DNA of 64,000 bases from Ornithinimicrobium faecis (GTDB lineage Bacteria; Actinomycetota; Actinomycetes; Actinomycetales; Dermatophilaceae), in NCBI RefSeq assembly GCF_023923225.1, contig NZ_CP099489.1, forward strand, positions 2,604,001 to 2,668,000, given 5' to 3'. A model generated the notes under the pieces. The model was given only the letters and a program-made list of their open reading frames with translations, was not told the DNA's origin and ran no database searches. The position numbers and the translations under genes are program-made. Below, in pieces: positions 1-16,263 of the stretch; position 1 is the stretch's first letter; each line of letters starts with the position of its first letter.

Positions 1-203
1 CCGCGCCAGTTCCGTCCTTCACCGGACGCACCGTCACGCCGCCGGCCATCGCGATCCTGGCGACGCTCACCGCCGCGGTAACCGCCGCCACGGGGCGCGC
101 CACCGCGACGATCATCGCGACGGTTGGGCCCGCCGCCCTGGCCGGTCTCGCGGTCACTCTTCCGGTCCTCCGGACCAGGGGTGTCCGGCGTCTCGTCAGC
201 CAT
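1..203 (-). CDS. N-terminus of an Arg/Gly-rich protein (partial)
   Basis: An ATG at 201-203 on the minus strand follows a strong AGGAGG ribosome site (208-213) at 4 nt. The 67 visible codons begin MADETPDTPGPEDRKSD and continue as a low-complexity stretch with repeated GG, RR and RGG-like groups (GGAPRGGGYRGGERR). The gene runs off the left edge, so no folded domain can be seen. Such basic tails occur on RNA-binding proteins, but that is only a hint. It lies downstream of the rRNA operon, beyond its terminator hairpin, and is read in the same direction. I do not recognise the family. Confidence 0.6.
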   Translation of the reverse strand, partial: MADETPDTPGPEDRKSDRETGQGGGPNRRDDRRGGAPRGGGYRGGERRQDRDGRRRDGASGEGRNWR

Positions 204-307
204 GCGGCCTCCTCGTTTCAGTTCTCGGGCAGTCTACGCGGCATTCCGCCGGGGGCCCGCGTTCCTGACCGCCTTCTCGACGGTCATCTGACGGGCCCAG
301 AAATGCG

Positions 308-347
308 TCTAGCCCCACCCGAACCAGAAGGTTTGGGTGGGGCTAGA
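308..347 (-). terminator. rRNA operon terminator hairpin
   Basis: A perfect 13-bp inverted repeat (308-320 with 335-347, core CTAGCCCCACCC) with a 14-nt loop sits just beyond the 3' end of 5S rRNA. There is little T-tract after it, as is common for terminators in high-GC Gram-positives. Confidence 0.8.
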
Positions 348-357
348 GCCAATGTTT

Positions 358-476
358 GTCCGGCGGTGTCCTACTCTCCCACACCGTCACCAGTGCAGTA
401 CCATCGGCGCTGAGAGGCTTAGCTTCCGGGTTCGGTATGTGTCCGGGCGTTTCCCTCTCGCTATGGCCGCCGTAAC
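358..476 (-). rRNA. rrf: 5S ribosomal RNA
   Basis: Read on the minus strand, the segment begins GTTACGGCGGCCATAGCG and contains the conserved CCCGGACACATACCGAACCC and CCGATGGTACTGC blocks typical of actinobacterial 5S rRNA. Its ends pair with each other. It lies about 125 nt after 23S in the usual 16S-23S-5S order. Ends are accurate to a few bases. Confidence 0.95.
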
Positions 477-599
477 TCTATGGAAATATAAACCAACCGT
501 GTTGCGGGTTACACGCACCGGGGCTTTAGGTCGGTGCGTGTGGGTTGTGGTTCGTATCTCGGGAACCACACAGTGGACGCGTAGCATCTTTGTTGTTTA

Positions 600-5663
<5,064 letters not shown>

Positions 5664-5992
5664 AATCAAACACCCAACCAACACCACCACAAAGGCAGCA
5701 CCAGCCGAGCAAACTTTGACCCACAAAGGGCACAATCACTAGCAGACAGAAACGAGTCAACTGACTCAATCCATCAATCTAATTCAAAGAAATCCTTGCC
5801 ACCACGACACACCACACACCCACAAAAGATGCATGACACGCCCTGGGACAGGGTTAAAATTGGCATCGATTACTGACACGCTGTTGAGTTCTCAAAGATC
5901 GGACACACACCACCCACCACACAAACCATTTCGATCTGCTAGGCGTTTGGGGCAACCTGACTACTGTACCATCTTCCGGCGCACTCTGTGCA
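5664..5992 (-). promoter_or_regulatory. rRNA operon leader and candidate promoter
   Basis: Upstream of 16S the minus strand carries TTTGAGAACTCAACAGCGTG (5878-5897), a block shared by many actinobacterial rRNA leaders and linked to precursor processing. Farther upstream a -10-like TACAGT (5963-5968) lies 18 nt from TGCACA (5987-5992), a weak -35. The mapping of this promoter is inference. The rest of 5664-6150 has no supported gene. Confidence 0.5.
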
Positions 5993-6150
5993 CCCGGCTT
6001 TGCAGCGAACTGCGGCCAGCTTCGGCGTGATGGGTTGCCATGATCCTGCGGGACCGGCCACTCCGGTGAACCGGGTGTCCGTGCCTCCCTGCTGGGCTGG
6101 CGAAGGACAACATTAGGTCACGTTGTCCGCAGAACACAAATCCGCTGGTC

Positions 6151-6168
6151 AGCGCCCTGCCGGGCGCT
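6151..6168 (-). terminator. Candidate tyrS terminator hairpin
   Basis: AGCGCCC (6151-6157) pairs perfectly with GGGCGCT (6162-6168) around a 4-nt loop, about 70 nt after the tyrS stop. No T-tract follows. It separates tyrS from the rRNA promoter region. A related GGGGCGCTCAC copy lies between it and tyrS. The remainder of 5993-6238 holds no gene that I can support. Confidence 0.45.
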
Positions 6169-6238
6169 CACCATCGCCTGGCGGGGCGCTCACTCTGCCG
6201 GCTGGACAGTGTGGGCGCCCCGCACGAAGCCGTTGGGC

Positions 6239-7504
6239 TCAGGCGTCTGCCTTGTGCGCGGCAGCGAGGTTCTTGCGTCCGCGGCGCAACAGCGCGATGG
6301 CACCGTGCAGGAAGTCGGCCTCGGCCAGGACGTGCTCGGCGTCGTCCACCTTGACGTTGTTGATGCTCACGCCGCCCTCCCCCACGAGCCGGCGGGCCGC
6401 GCCCTTGCTCTCGGCCAGGCCGGTCGCCACGAGGGCGTCGACGACGGACGCCCCCACGGCTACCTCTCCGCTCGGCAGCTCGGCGGTCGCATCAGCGAGA
6501 GTGCGGGCATCGAGCTGGCCCGGCTCTCCCTTGCCGAAGAGCACCTGACTGGCCGCCTGCACCTGTGCCGTCGCCTCAGGTCCGTGCACCAGCGTCGTCA
6601 CATCCGCTGCCAGCACGCGCTGCGCCTCGCGCAGGTGAGGGGTGTCCGCCGTGGACCGCTCCAGATCCGCGATCTCCTCGGGGGTGCGGGCCGTGAAGAC
6701 CTTGAGCAGCTTGCTCGCCTCGGAGTCGGGGACGTTGATCCAGTACTGGTAGAAGGCGTAGGGGCTGGTCATGTCCGCGGACAGCCAGACCGCATTGCCC
6801 TCGGACTTCCCGTATTTCTGCCCGTTCTCGTCCGTGAGCAGCGGAGTGGTCATCACATGGACGGTCTCGCCCTCGACCCGGTGCACGAGGTCGACGCCGG
6901 CCGTGAGGTTGCCCCACTGGTCCTGGCCACCGGTCTGCAGTGTGCAGCCGTGCTCGCGGAACAGGTGCAGGTAGTCCAGTGCCTGCAGGATCTGGTAACT
7001 GAACTCTGTGTAGCTGATCCCGGCCTCACTGCGCAGGCGAGCGGCGACGGCGTCCTTGCGGATCATCTGGTTGACCCGGAAGTGTTGTCCGATGTCCCGC
7101 AGGAAGTCCAGGGCCGACATCGGCGCTGTCCAGTCCAGGTTGTCGACCAGGATCGCGGCGTTGTCCCCCTCGAAGTCGACGAAGGGACGGACCAGGGCCT
7201 TGATCCGGGCCACGTTGGCGGCCGTCTGGTCCTTGGTCTTCATCAGGCGCTCGGACGTCGGTTTGGGGTCACCGATCAGGCCGGTCGAGCCACCGACCAG
7301 AACAATCACGCGGTGACCGGCCCGCTGCAGGTGCCGGAGCATGACGAGCTGGACCAGGTTGCCGAAGTGCAGCGACGGAGCGGTCGGGTCGAAGCCGCAG
7401 TAGACCGTGATCGGGCCCTCGCCCAGCGCCTTGCGCAGGGCGGACTCGTCGGTGGTCTGGGCCACCAGGCCGCGCCACTGCAGTTCGTCAAAGATGTCGC
7501 TCAC
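6239..7504 (-). CDS. tyrS: Tyrosyl-tRNA synthetase
   Basis: A class I aminoacyl-tRNA synthetase that charges tRNA-Tyr in the cytoplasm. The 421-residue product is typical in length. The Rossmann catalytic domain carries the HIGH-type signature HFGN (residues 46-49) and a KMSKS-type loop KYGKS (230-234). The tyrosine-binding segment YTEFSYQILQALDY is intact, and an S4-like RNA-binding domain fills roughly residues 355-421. I chose the GTG at 7504 because homologs begin near MSDIFDEL; the open frame extends upstream without family similarity. It follows the glycosylase gene by 82 nt and precedes the rRNA operon, an order also seen in other actinobacteria. Confidence 0.95.
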   Translation of the reverse strand: MSDIFDELQWRGLVAQTTDESALRKALGEGPITVYCGFDPTAPSLHFGNLVQLVMLRHLQRAGHRVIVLVGGSTGLIGDPKPTSERLMKTKDQTAANVARIKALVRPFVDFEGDNAAILVDNLDWTAPMSALDFLRDIGQHFRVNQMIRKDAVAARLRSEAGISYTEFSYQILQALDYLHLFREHGCTLQTGGQDQWGNLTAGVDLVHRVEGETVHVMTTPLLTDENGQKYGKSEGNAVWLSADMTSPYAFYQYWINVPDSEASKLLKVFTARTPEEIADLERSTADTPHLREAQRVLAADVTTLVHGPEATAQVQAASQVLFGKGEPGQLDARTLADATAELPSGEVAVGASVVDALVATGLAESKGAARRLVGEGGVSINNVKVDDAEHVLAEADFLHGAIALLRRGRKNLAAAHKADA

Positions 7505-7586
7505 AACTACCTCAGGTCTCGTGTTGATCGGTGCTCGAACGTCGCCATTGTCGCCCCTCGGGCGGACTTCCGGCGACACCGCCCAG

Positions 7587-8261
7587 TCACCCGCGCCGAC
7601 GCAGCGGCGCGGCGGGGCGATAGACGGAGACCGTCGGGTCGCCGTCCAACCAGAACCGCCAGGGGTATGCCGTGCCGTCACCACCGGCGCCGCGCACCCC
7701 GACTCTCGGCCCAGTACGGATCACCGGCCGACCAGCAGGCTCACCGGAGTCCCCCGGGTGGTCCCCCACGGCATGCTGCCCGTCGGCCCTCTTGCGGAGC
7801 ACCACCGCTCCCCCGGCGAGCAGGTCAGTCCCGTAGTCCTCGAGCGTCAGCCCCAACGCCTTCGCCAGCCGGGCCGGACCGCGCGCCAGGTCCCGATCCA
7901 CCGGCACCTGACCGGTCCGAGCCGAGGTCCGGCGCTCCCGTGCCCGCTCGAGCCCCCGCACCACCTCACCCCCGCGCAGCAGCACGGCCTGCGCCTCGCC
8001 GTCGGGTCCGCACACGACATTGGCGCAGGTGTGCATGCCATAGGTGAAGTAGACGTAGAGGTGCCCGGCCGGCCCGAACATGACCCGGTTGCGATCTGTT
8101 GGCCCACGGAAGGCATGGGACCCGGGGTCTGACTCCCCGGCATACGCCTCGACCTCGGTGAGTCGCACGGCCACGTCACCGTGCTCGATGACCGCGCCCA
8201 ACAGCGCGGGTGCCACCTCGACTGCTGGCCGAGCGAGGAACTCGCGGCTGAGATCAACCAC
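7587..8261 (-). CDS. mpg: DNA-3-methyladenine glycosylase (AAG/MPG family)
   Basis: The 224-residue protein matches the alkyladenine DNA glycosylase fold, which flips out alkylated purines and cuts the N-glycosidic bond in base-excision repair. Diagnostic segments are LTEVEAYAGESDPGSHAFRG near residues 34-53, holding the catalytic Glu, then PTDRNRVMFGPAGHLYVYF and the MHTCANVV strand. The C-terminal part WFLDG-type motif appears as FWLDGDPTVSVYR. It starts with GTG at 8261, 2 nt after the argH stop, so it is probably co-transcribed with argH and tyrS. The gene looks complete. Confidence 0.93.
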   Translation of the reverse strand: MVDLSREFLARPAVEVAPALLGAVIEHGDVAVRLTEVEAYAGESDPGSHAFRGPTDRNRVMFGPAGHLYVYFTYGMHTCANVVCGPDGEAQAVLLRGGEVVRGLERARERRTSARTGQVPVDRDLARGPARLAKALGLTLEDYGTDLLAGGAVVLRKRADGQHAVGDHPGDSGEPAGRPVIRTGPRVGVRGAGGDGTAYPWRFWLDGDPTVSVYRPAAPLRRRG

Positions 8262-8263
8262 GG

Positions 8264-10256
<1,993 letters not shown>

Positions 10257-10259
<3 letters not shown>

Positions 10260-10293
10260 CCGCACAACTATACAAGTCATTGCATAGTCATGC
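10257..10293 (-). promoter_or_regulatory. argR promoter with candidate ARG box
   Basis: The minus strand has TATAGT (10267-10272) 7 nt before the GTG. Just upstream is the inverted repeat GCAT-AGTC-ATGC (10282-10293), beside TATGCAATG, which matches half of the ARG-box sequence described for Streptomyces clavuligerus. The box falls in the -10/-35 spacer, a position that would block RNA polymerase. No convincing -35 is visible. Functional assignment is inference. Confidence 0.45.
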
Positions 10294-10310
10294 GTCGAGA
10301 GCCGGGGAGG

Positions 10311-10375
10311 GGCGTGCGAGACCTCTATCTTTTTGCGGGGAGGGTGTGCGAGACCTTTATCTTTTTGTGGGGGGG
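10311..10375 (+). repeat. Dispersed GTRCGARACCT repeat, cluster A (2 units)
   Basis: Two tandem units with a 32-nt period lie between argR and the phosphotransferase stop. Each reads GTGCGAGACCT, then three variable bases, then TCTTTTTG and a G run. The units start at 10314 and 10346 and differ at few positions. The same core recurs at 30254-30382, 43253-43339 and 61430-61493. The AT-rich TCTTTTTG tract is conspicuous in this GC-rich genome. The second unit runs into a GGGGCGCGGCGCCCC hairpin next to the stop codon at 10387. Confidence 0.85.
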
Positions 10376-10386
10376 CGCGGCGCCCC

Positions 10387-11382
10387 TCAGGGAGCGAGTC
10401 GCTCGCGCACCCAGGCGAGGCTGGCCACGGCGTGCGCGCGCTGGAAGGCCCGCAGGGTCGGCAGTCCCGTCGGCGGCGCCAGGCGGCTGGCATGCAGGAA
10501 GTAGCCGCACAGCGCCACCAGGACCGCGTCGATGTCCTCCCTGGTGGCGCCCAGGTCGGTCAACCGCCCCTCGTATGCCGTGGGGTCGGGTCCTCCGAGG
10601 AGGCGCAGGTTGAGCAGCAGGGTCAGGGTGTCGAACCAGGGCGCTCCGCGGGAGGCAAAGGGCCAGTCCACGACGCGGACCTGGCCGGTGTCAGGACCGC
10701 TGCCGGCTGCGCCGGGGCTGCTGCCGACGCCGGTGACCAGGAGGTTGTCGGCGCGAATGTCGGTGTGCACCAGATGATCTCCGCGCAACCGGCCCGGGGC
10801 GTCGGCGGCGACCGCGACGAGTCGGTCCAGGTTGTCGCGCACCCACGGGTCCAGGTCGTGCGGCGGGTCGGCGGCGAGGTGCGGCCAGCACGACAGGTCA
10901 CCAGCGATGTCCTCCTCCAGTCTGGGCAGCTCGATGGTCCGCGCCAACGGCTCGCTGACCAGGGAGCTCAGGGCCTCGAGCGTCGCGTCCAGTTCCGGGC
11001 CCACCCACGGAGTCTGCGGGTGCCTGCCGGGGATGTCCTCCACGAGCAGGGCGACCCAGCGCTCCCCCTCGATCCGCTCGTCGAGAGAGGACAGGAGAAG
11101 GGGCGCTGCGGCATACGGCGGCAGGTGGTCCAGGACCGCGATCTCGCGGGCGACCAGGTCTGGGGTGCGCGCGTTGAGGCTCTCGCCCACCGCCTTGACG
11201 AACGCGCTCCCCCGCGTGCCGTGCACCCGGTCGGCCGTGCCGGGCGAGAAGCCGCCCTGCTGTGGCGCCACCTCGGTGACCTCGCCGAGCTCCTGCGTCA
11301 CCCAGGCCCGCACCCGCTCAGGGAGATCGTCCCAGGTGATCCGCACTCCGTGGGACCTGATCGGCTCGGTGGACTCAGACAC
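10387..11382 (-). CDS. Aminoglycoside phosphotransferase-family kinase
   Basis: A 331-residue protein-kinase-like fold of the APH/choline kinase superfamily. The catalytic loop [10 protein letters not shown] and the metal-binding VVDWPFAS segment are intact in the C-terminal half. The N-lobe shows [11 protein letters not shown] in place of a glycine loop and a possible ATP-binding Lys in SAFVKAV. The substrate cannot be told from sequence; many such actinobacterial genes do not confer drug resistance. The start GTG (11382) has a -10-like TAACGT (11389-11394) 6 nt upstream, predicting a leaderless mRNA. Repeat cluster A lies directly after the stop. Confidence 0.82.
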   Translation of the reverse strand: MSESTEPIRSHGVRITWDDLPERVRAWVTQELGEVTEVAPQQGGFSPGTADRVHGTRGSAFVKAVGESLNARTPDLVAREIAVLDHLPPYAAAPLLLSSLDERIEGERWVALLVEDIPGRHPQTPWVGPELDATLEALSSLVSEPLARTIELPRLEEDIAGDLSCWPHLAADPPHDLDPWVRDNLDRLVAVAADAPGRLRGDHLVHTDIRADNLLVTGVGSSPGAAGSGPDTGQVRVVDWPFASRGAPWFDTLTLLLNLRLLGGPDPTAYEGRLTDLGATREDIDAVLVALCGYFLHASRLAPPTGLPTLRAFQRAHAVASLAWVRERLAP

Positions 11383-11506
11383 GAGAGCACGTTAACAAGC
11401 ACGGATCGTGCTCACCCAGCGCCGTTCGGGTCCGCCACAGGACGGAGGGCGAATCTCCCTCGTGGTGGCGATGCGGGCCGAGCGCAGGTTCGGCAGTGTG
11501 GTGGTC

Positions 11507-11719
11507 ATGGATACCAACCAGAGCAAGAGCAAGCGTCCGGACCCCTCCTGGAATGGCCTGCTGGTCGGAGTCGTGATCGGCGTGATCCTGTCCATGGTGC
11601 TCGACAGCTGGGCCTGGATGGGGGCCGGTGTCGGCATCGGCCTCGTGCTGAGCGGGATGCCCCTGTTTGGCCGTCGCAAGGATGCCGGGGAGGAGTCAGA
11701 GCAGGCTGGGGACCGTTGA
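11507..11719 (+). CDS. Small two-helix membrane protein
   Basis: The predicted 70-residue product starts with a charged segment MDTNQSKSKRPDPSWNG. Two hydrophobic stretches follow (GLLVGVVIGVILSMVLDSW and MGAGVGIGLVLSGMPLFG), then an acidic/basic tail. This looks like a small integral membrane protein of unknown function; similar proteins are common in actinobacteria. The open frame extends upstream, but the upstream residues show no membrane or family pattern. It is divergent from the phosphotransferase gene. Function is unknown. Confidence 0.6.
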   Translation: MDTNQSKSKRPDPSWNGLLVGVVIGVILSMVLDSWAWMGAGVGIGLVLSGMPLFGRRKDAGEESEQAGDR

Positions 11720-11788
11720 CCCACAACACGCGATGGACTGCGACGGCGACTCTCCGGGCTCAGGGCCGGGCGGGTCGCCGTCGGTGAC

Positions 11789-12562
11789 TCAGGCCAGGGG
11801 GTCGTCGGCTCCCCAGGGCCGCAGTCGGAGCATGCGCTCCCCCTCGCCCAGGCCCTGCGCGGACTTGGCCCGCAGCACGTCCAGGTCGTCGGCACCGGCG
11901 CGCACCATCCGGCCGGAGAAGCCGTCGAGCTCGCCGTCGGCAATGGCCAGGGCGAGGGCCGTCAGGTCCTGCGGGCTCGTCCACTCGGTGCGGCCCTGGT
12001 GCATCTGCATGCTGTGCGTCATGTCGGTCTCAATAACGCCCGGGGCCAGGTCGAAGGCCTGCACATTGTGCTCGGCGCCCGCCACCGCGACGCCGCCGGT
12101 CAGGCGGGCCAGGGCGGATTTGCTGGCGTGATAGGCCGTCAGCACCGGGCTCTCCCGGGTGCCGGACCCACTGTTGAGGTTGATGACGCGCCCTCCACCG
12201 GCTGCGATCATGTGCGGCACCACGGCGCGGGTCACCAGGAACGGGCCGCGCACGTTGGTCTCCATCACCTGCCACCACTGCTCAGCGTCGGCCTCCCACA
12301 GGGGGACCTCCGGCTCGACCAGTCCAGCGTTGTTGACCAGCAGGTCGATCCGGCCGTCCTCAGCGATGACTGCGTCGACCACCGTCTGCACGGCTGCCTC
12401 GTCGGTCACGTCACAGGCGGTGGTGGGCTCCCCTGCCGGGTCGTCCCCTCCGCGACGGGACAGGCCGACGACCTGCCACCCCGCGCCGCGCAGCGCACCG
12501 GCCAGGTGGGCACCGATCCCACGGGAGGCGCCCGTGACGAGCGCCACCTTCGGCATACTCAT
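11789..12562 (-). CDS. Short-chain dehydrogenase/reductase
   Basis: The 257-residue protein has a classical SDR Rossmann fold. It shows the cofactor loop TGASRGIGAHLAG near residues 10-22, the NNAG motif, a Ser in LNSGSG, and the catalytic YHASK segment. It oxidises or reduces a hydroxyl/carbonyl substrate with NAD(P)(H); the substrate is not predictable. Its ATG overlaps the pheT stop codon (ATGA, 12559-12562), so it is translationally coupled to pheT. It is not a usual member of the pheST operon, so this coupling may be lineage-specific. Confidence 0.88.
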   Translation of the reverse strand: MSMPKVALVTGASRGIGAHLAGALRGAGWQVVGLSRRGGDDPAGEPTTACDVTDEAAVQTVVDAVIAEDGRIDLLVNNAGLVEPEVPLWEADAEQWWQVMETNVRGPFLVTRAVVPHMIAAGGGRVINLNSGSGTRESPVLTAYHASKSALARLTGGVAVAGAEHNVQAFDLAPGVIETDMTHSMQMHQGRTEWTSPQDLTALALAIADGELDGFSGRMVRAGADDLDVLRAKSAQGLGEGERMLRLRPWGADDPLA

Positions 12563-15108
12563 CGCTGCACCGCGCCGTGGTCCTTGGCCGCGCGCGCGAC
12601 CGCTGCGTCGCGGGCAGCGTTGACCTCCTCGGTCTTCAACGTCCGGTCCGGTGCCCGGAAGGTCAGGTGGAAGGCCAGGCTCTGCTGGTCGGCCCCGATC
12701 TGGTCACCGCGATAGGCGTCGAACAGGCGGACCGACTCCAGCAGGTCACCCGCGCCAGCCCGGACGGACTCGAGCAGGTCCCCGAAGCTGACGCTCCGGG
12801 AGACCGTGAGTGCGATGTCCGAGCCAGCCGGTGGGTGGTTGGACATCGGCTGGCCCTGGGCGCGACGGTCACTGGCCGCGATCAGCACGTCCAGATCGAG
12901 CTCGGCCGCGACGGTGCGCTCGGGCACGCCGAGGGCCTTGACGACCTTGGGGTGCAGCTCGCCGGCCCACCCGATGGTCGTGCCGTCCGGCAGTGCGAGC
13001 TCGACACAACGGCCGGGGTGGAACGGCTCCCGCTCGGTCTGCCGGCGCTCGACCACGACTCCGAGGGCGTCGCAGACGGCGTGGGCCCAGCCCACGACGT
13101 CAGTGACGTCGGTGGTGCGCCCTGCGCCCCACCACCCGGCACGTTCGGTCTGGCCGGTGGCGACCATTGCCACGTGCAGCGGCTGGTGCGGGACAGCGGC
13201 GCGGATCTCCTCCAGCACCCCGTCGTCGGGCCTGACGCCGACGCCTGGGACTGGTGCCTTGCGCGCCAGGTCCGGGAGCGTGACGGTGTCGATCTCGAAG
13301 AGCGCGACGTCCTTGGCGCCACGTCCCAGGTTGCGGCGCACCGCATCGGGGAGCGTCTGCAGCAACTCGGTGCGCATCAGGGGTGCCTCGTCGGACAGCG
13401 GGTTGGCCAGGCGCACGGCGTGGCGGCGCTGGTCATCCGCGGAGAGCCCGAGGTCATCGAAGCGGGAGTCGCCCACGAAGGGATAGGTGAGGACCTCGTC
13501 GAGGCCCTGGCCGGCCAGAGCGGCGGCCACGGTGCGACGCACCCGCTGGGCGTGGGTGAGACCGCGACCACCCGGGGCGGTCGGCAGCAGCGACGGGATC
13601 TTGTCGTAGCCGTCGATCCGCGCGACCTCCTCGACCAGGTCCGGGCCGGTGAGCAGGTCCGGGCGCCACGACGGCGGGGTGACCGTGAGGGTGTCGTCGC
13701 TGCCGGGCGTGACCGCGCACCCGATGATCTCCAGGATCTCGCGCACGCGGTCGGTGCTGTAGTCCACGCCGACATAGCGCGTCGGCATCGTGGGGTCGAA
13801 GTCGATCGACTCGGGGGCGCTGACCTGGCCCGCATCGGTCACGGCAGGGTCAGCGGAGCCACCGCCGAGCTCGACCATCAGCTCGACCATCAGCTGGGCC
13901 GCCTGCGGGGCGAGCTCGGGGTCGACCCCGCGCTCGAAACGCTTGGACGCCTCGCTGGAGAGCCGGTGCCGTCGAGAGGTGCGAGCGACCGTCTTGGGGT
14001 CAAAGTGCGCGGCCTCGATGAGCACATCAGTGGTGGTCTCACTGACCTCGCTGGAGGCACCGCCCATGACGCCGGCGATGCCGAGCACCGTCTCACCGCC
14101 AACGGTGATGAGCAGGTCCTCGGGGTCCAGCGCGCGCTCGACGTCGTCCAGGGTGGTGAGTTTCTCCCCGGCCCGAGCGCGGCGCACCACGATCGGCCCG
14201 GTGACCTTGTGCAGGTCATAGGCGTGCGTGGGCTGACCGAGGGCGAGCATCACATAGTTGGAGATGTCGACCGCGAGGCTGATCGGGCGCATGCCGGCCT
14301 CGGTGAGGCGGGTGGCCATCCAGGCCGGGGTCGGCGCCTGCGGGTCCAGGCCCCGCACGATGCGGGTGACGAACCGGTCGCAGCCGTCGGCAGCGTCGAG
14401 CGGTGCCTCGTCCTGCAGCTCGACGCCGAACCCGTCGGGCGTGGCCGCGGGGGCGGTCAGCGGCTGCTCCTGGCCGTCGACCACGCGCACCAGGGCCGGG
14501 TCGCGATAGACGACGCCGGTGCTGTGCGAGAACTCCCGCGCGATGCCGCGCAGGGAGAAGCAGTAGCCACGGTCCGGGGTCACGTTGACCTCGACGGTCT
14601 CGCGGTCCAGGCCGAGCAGCGCGATCGCGTCCTGGCCCGGGGTCAGGTCCTGCGCCCCGGCACCCAGCCAGTCGGTGAGCACGATGATGCCGTCGTGGTC
14701 CTCGCCGAGGCCGAGCTCCAGGGAGGAGCAGATCATGCCGGCGCTGACGTGGCCATAGGTCTTGCGGGCCGAGATCTCGAAGTTCCCCGGCAGCACACCA
14801 CCGGGCAGGATCACCACGACCAGGTCGCCGGCCGCGAAGTTGTGGGCACCACAGACGATGCCCTGGGGCTCGCCGGTGCCGTTGGCGTCGCCCACATCGA
14901 CCTGGCACCAGTTGATCGTCTTGCCGTTCTTCTGCTCCTCCGGAGTCATCTCCAGGACGCGGCCGACCACAAGGGGGCCCTGCACGTCACCGCCGTGCAG
15001 GCCCTCCTCCTCCAAGCCAACCCGGACGAGGTCAGCGGCCACCTGGGTGCCGGTCGTGCCTGCTGGCACCTCGGCATACTCCCTCAGCCAGTCAAGGGGA
15101 ACCCGCAT
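12559..15108 (-). CDS. pheT: Phenylalanyl-tRNA synthetase beta subunit
   Basis: The 849-residue subunit pairs with PheS in an alpha2-beta2 enzyme. Domains are visible in order: an N-terminal tRNA-binding EMAP-like domain (LVVGRVLEMTPE through ICSSLELGLGEDHDG), the B3/B4 editing region, B5, a catalytic-like core and the C-terminal anticodon-binding FDX-ACB domain (SNHPPAGSDIALTV, then YRGDQIGADQQSLAFHLTFR). A 12-nt tandem duplication gives LMVELMVELGGG (13868-13893). The ATG overlaps the pheS stop by 1 nt (TGATG). Confidence 0.96.
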   Translation of the reverse strand: MRVPLDWLREYAEVPAGTTGTQVAADLVRVGLEEEGLHGGDVQGPLVVGRVLEMTPEEQKNGKTINWCQVDVGDANGTGEPQGIVCGAHNFAAGDLVVVILPGGVLPGNFEISARKTYGHVSAGMICSSLELGLGEDHDGIIVLTDWLGAGAQDLTPGQDAIALLGLDRETVEVNVTPDRGYCFSLRGIAREFSHSTGVVYRDPALVRVVDGQEQPLTAPAATPDGFGVELQDEAPLDAADGCDRFVTRIVRGLDPQAPTPAWMATRLTEAGMRPISLAVDISNYVMLALGQPTHAYDLHKVTGPIVVRRARAGEKLTTLDDVERALDPEDLLITVGGETVLGIAGVMGGASSEVSETTTDVLIEAAHFDPKTVARTSRRHRLSSEASKRFERGVDPELAPQAAQLMVELMVELGGGSADPAVTDAGQVSAPESIDFDPTMPTRYVGVDYSTDRVREILEIIGCAVTPGSDDTLTVTPPSWRPDLLTGPDLVEEVARIDGYDKIPSLLPTAPGGRGLTHAQRVRRTVAAALAGQGLDEVLTYPFVGDSRFDDLGLSADDQRRHAVRLANPLSDEAPLMRTELLQTLPDAVRRNLGRGAKDVALFEIDTVTLPDLARKAPVPGVGVRPDDGVLEEIRAAVPHQPLHVAMVATGQTERAGWWGAGRTTDVTDVVGWAHAVCDALGVVVERRQTEREPFHPGRCVELALPDGTTIGWAGELHPKVVKALGVPERTVAAELDLDVLIAASDRRAQGQPMSNHPPAGSDIALTVSRSVSFGDLLESVRAGAGDLLESVRLFDAYRGDQIGADQQSLAFHLTFRAPDRTLKTEEVNAARDAAVARAAKDHGAVQR

Positions 15109-16202
15109 CAGATCTCCATCCCGAACTGCGCGTTGAAGCGCACGTCTCCCTCGATGATTTCGCGCATGTCAGCCAGGTGGTTGCGGAACATCAGCGACCG
15201 CTCGATGCCCATGCCGAAGGCGAAGCCCTGATAACGCTCCGGGTCGACCCCACAGGCGCGCAGCACGTTGTGGTTGACCATGCCGCAGCCGCCCCACTCA
15301 ATCCAGCCGGTGCCGCCACAGGTGCGGCAGTCCGTGTCCTCGCCGCGGCAGACGAAGCACTGGAAGTCCATCTCGGCGCTGGGCTCGGTGAACGGGAAGT
15401 ATGCCGGGCGCAACCTGGTCTTCAGACCGTCACCAAACAGGGCGCTGGCCAGGCGGTCCAGGGTGCCCCGCAGGTGGGCCATGGTCAGGCCCTCGTCGAT
15501 CGCCAGGCCCTCCATCTGGTGGAAGACCGGCGTGTGGGTGGCGTCGAGCTCGTCGGTGCGGAAGGTCTTGCCGGGCACGGCGACATAGAGCGGGGCGCCA
15601 CGCTCGAGCAGCGAGCGGGCCTGGCCGGGTGAGGTGTGCGTGCGCAGCACGATGCCGGCGTCGGCGGGGTCGACGAAGAAGGTGTCCTGCATCTGCCGGG
15701 CCGGGTGGTCCTTGTCGAAGTTGAGCGCGTCGAAGTTGAACCACTCCGCCTCGACACCGGGTCCCTCGGCGATCTCCCAACCCATGCCGACCATGACGTC
15801 GGCCATCCGCTCGGCGGTCAGCGTCAGCGGGTGCCGGTGCCCGAACGGGCGACGGTCCGGGCGCACCGTGAGGTCCATCGCCTCCTCGACCAGGATGCGC
15901 TCGTCCCGCTCGGCCTCCAGCTCGGACTGCCGGGACGCAAGGGCCTTGTTGACCTGCCCGCGGGCCTGGCCGACGCGCTTGCCGGCCTCGGCCTTGGCAC
16001 TCGGCGGCAGGGCTCCGATCTCGCGGTTGGCCAGCGCCAGCGGGCTCTTCTCGCCCGCGTGCGCGATGCGCGCGGCCTTGAGGTCGTCCAGGCTGGCTGC
16101 AGCGGCAATGGCGGCGAGGGCGTCGGTGACGTTCTGCTCGACCTGTTCGGGATCGAGGGCGCTCACCTCGACAGGGTCATAGTTCGTGTTGGGTCCGGAC
16201 AC
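15108..16202 (-). CDS. pheS: Phenylalanyl-tRNA synthetase alpha subunit
   Basis: The 364-residue class II subunit has an N-terminal coiled-coil segment that contacts tRNA. A catalytic core follows with motif 2 (FRTDELDATHTPVFHQMEGLAI is split across this region) and motif 3 (GFAFGMGIERSLMFRN). A CFVCRGEDTDCRTCGG insertion contains four cysteines and may bind zinc, as in other actinobacterial PheS proteins. The GTG start at 16202 follows a -10-like TAGACT (16210-16215) by 7 nt, which suggests a leaderless mRNA that begins pheS-pheT-SDR. Confidence 0.96.
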   Translation of the reverse strand: MSGPNTNYDPVEVSALDPEQVEQNVTDALAAIAAAASLDDLKAARIAHAGEKSPLALANREIGALPPSAKAEAGKRVGQARGQVNKALASRQSELEAERDERILVEEAMDLTVRPDRRPFGHRHPLTLTAERMADVMVGMGWEIAEGPGVEAEWFNFDALNFDKDHPARQMQDTFFVDPADAGIVLRTHTSPGQARSLLERGAPLYVAVPGKTFRTDELDATHTPVFHQMEGLAIDEGLTMAHLRGTLDRLASALFGDGLKTRLRPAYFPFTEPSAEMDFQCFVCRGEDTDCRTCGGTGWIEWGGCGMVNHNVLRACGVDPERYQGFAFGMGIERSLMFRNHLADMREIIEGDVRFNAQFGMEI

Positions 16203-16263
16203 GCGCCCGAGTCTAAGTTGCCGAGGGTGCCCAGGACGAACGGGTTGTGCTTCGACTCACCGC

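Noticed and set aside
7510..7527. A GAGACCT-containing sequence before tyrS as a further repeat unit
   Set aside because: Only the 9-nt ACGAGACCT part matches (minus strand); the AT-rich 3' block and G run are missing.
6209..8047. Long plus-strand frame of over 600 codons opposite tyrS and mpg
   Set aside because: It is an antisense shadow caused by high GC; the minus-strand genes carry clear enzyme motifs.
10311..10375. The short tandem units as a CRISPR array
   Set aside because: Units abut with no unique spacers, the same units recur at distant loci, and no cas gene is present.
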